Assembly (NCBI RefSeq): GCF_022549495.1
Contig: NZ_JAKZGD010000002.1
Location: 248,001-312,000 of the forward strand
Source of the DNA: Acinetobacter sp. ANC 4805
GTDB taxonomy: Bacteria; Pseudomonadota; Gammaproteobacteria; Pseudomonadales; Moraxellaceae
Direction: 5' to 3'
DNA length: 64,000 nucleotides
This document shows positions 63,771-64,000 of this stretch, piece after piece (position 1 is the stretch's first letter; every line of letters starts with the position of its first letter). The notes beneath the pieces were generated by a model. The model searched no databases. It was not told the DNA's origin and saw only the letters and a list, made by a program, of their open reading frames with translations. Position numbers and translations under genes: made by a program.

Positions 63771-64000
63771 ATGTCTTTCTTTGCATTGGGTGTCAACCAT
63801 CAAACAGCTTCTGTTGAACTTCGTGAACAAGTCGCTTTTAATGCAGAGCGATTAGCTGCGCTATTGCTTGAACAAAATAAGCATTCATCTCTGAATGATT
63901 TAGTTGTGGTCTCAACTTGCAACCGCACTGAAGTTTATGCCATGACAGAAGATGCGGATAGTGTTCTGACTTGGTTAGCCCAAGTGAATAATATTGATGT
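63771..64000 (+). CDS. hemA: glutamyl-tRNA reductase, 5' part (3' end outside window)
   Basis: The first committed enzyme of tetrapyrrole synthesis, reducing glutamyl-tRNA to glutamate semialdehyde. About 76 of some 420-430 codons are present. [20 protein letters not shown] is the typical start, and [13 protein letters not shown] with the catalytic Cys (near residue 50) is intact. It is divergent from the TPR-lolB-ispE operon with a 79-base gap that must hold promoters in both directions. Confidence 0.95.
   Translation, partial: MSFFALGVNHQTASVELREQVAFNAERLAALLLEQNKHSSLNDLVVVSTCNRTEVYAMTEDADSVLTWLAQVNNID

Overview
The window looks like chromosomal DNA of an Acinetobacter species (Gammaproteobacteria, Moraxellaceae). 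The DNA is AT-rich throughout. The gene order pmrC-pmrA-pmrB with an EptA-type transferase is the Acinetobacter polymyxin-response operon. The blocks yceD-rpmF-fabD-fabG-acpP, bioAFCD and hemA/TPR/lolB/ispE/tRNA-Gln/prs/rplY/pth are gammaproteobacterial. The assignment rests on gene content and order only; the species cannot be named from this sequence. No rRNA, insertion sequence, prophage or CRISPR array was seen.

Layout. 1-4852: the 3' end of an mhpDFE-type catabolic operon (hydratase, acylating acetaldehyde dehydrogenase, aldolase), followed by a short-chain dehydrogenase, a DAGAT/TMEM68-like acyltransferase and a TetR regulator with an operator-like palindrome. 4866-7932: tRNA-Arg(CCT), the aromatic amino acid permease AroP, and a PrpF gene standing alone. 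8327-12579: a three-gene operon of exported proteins of unknown function, the least explained part of the window. 12834-20618: ispA, two small genes, qmcA/nfeD, a patatin lipoprotein, an acyltransferase, an MFS transporter and a porin. 20894-26197: pmrCAB, then, on the other strand, a PAP2 phosphatase and a kinase-fold protein. 26471-28788: a frameshifted PH-like membrane protein, a periplasmic peroxiredoxin, a DUF6176-like protein and a BioH-like esterase. 29086-32975: bioAFCD, bracketed by two structured repeats. 33227-43592: an exported unknown, then a peptide ABC uptake operon that carries two substrate-binding proteins and an exported M3 peptidase. 43655-49285: rluB, scpB/scpA, a GNAT, a YciO-like protein, a membrane protein and epmC. 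49381-52872: yceD-rpmF-fabD-fabG-acpP plus a second acyl carrier protein. 53031-54955: TetR with divergent GST and SDR. 55014-63691: thiD, a HAD phosphatase, FMN riboswitch-ribB, panD, pth, rplY, prs, two tRNA-Gln, ispE, lolB and a TPR protein. 63771-end: 5' part of hemA.

How the parts work together. Several blocks serve the envelope: PmrCAB modifies lipid A, and the PAP2/kinase pair probably belongs to the same regulon because both promoters carry a PmrA-type direct repeat (TTTAAG-N5-TTTAAG and TTTAAG-N5-ATTAAG) at matching distances from the genes. The 8327-12579 operon encodes periplasmic or outer-membrane proteins whose domain pattern recalls FlgT/CsgG/LpoB-like assembly factors; this is a pattern judgement, not a database result. 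The peptide operon couples capture, periplasmic trimming and import. Biotin synthesis, fatty-acid initiation (fabD, fabG, acpP) and cofactor genes (thiD, ribB, panD, ispE, hemA) are otherwise ordinary housekeeping functions.
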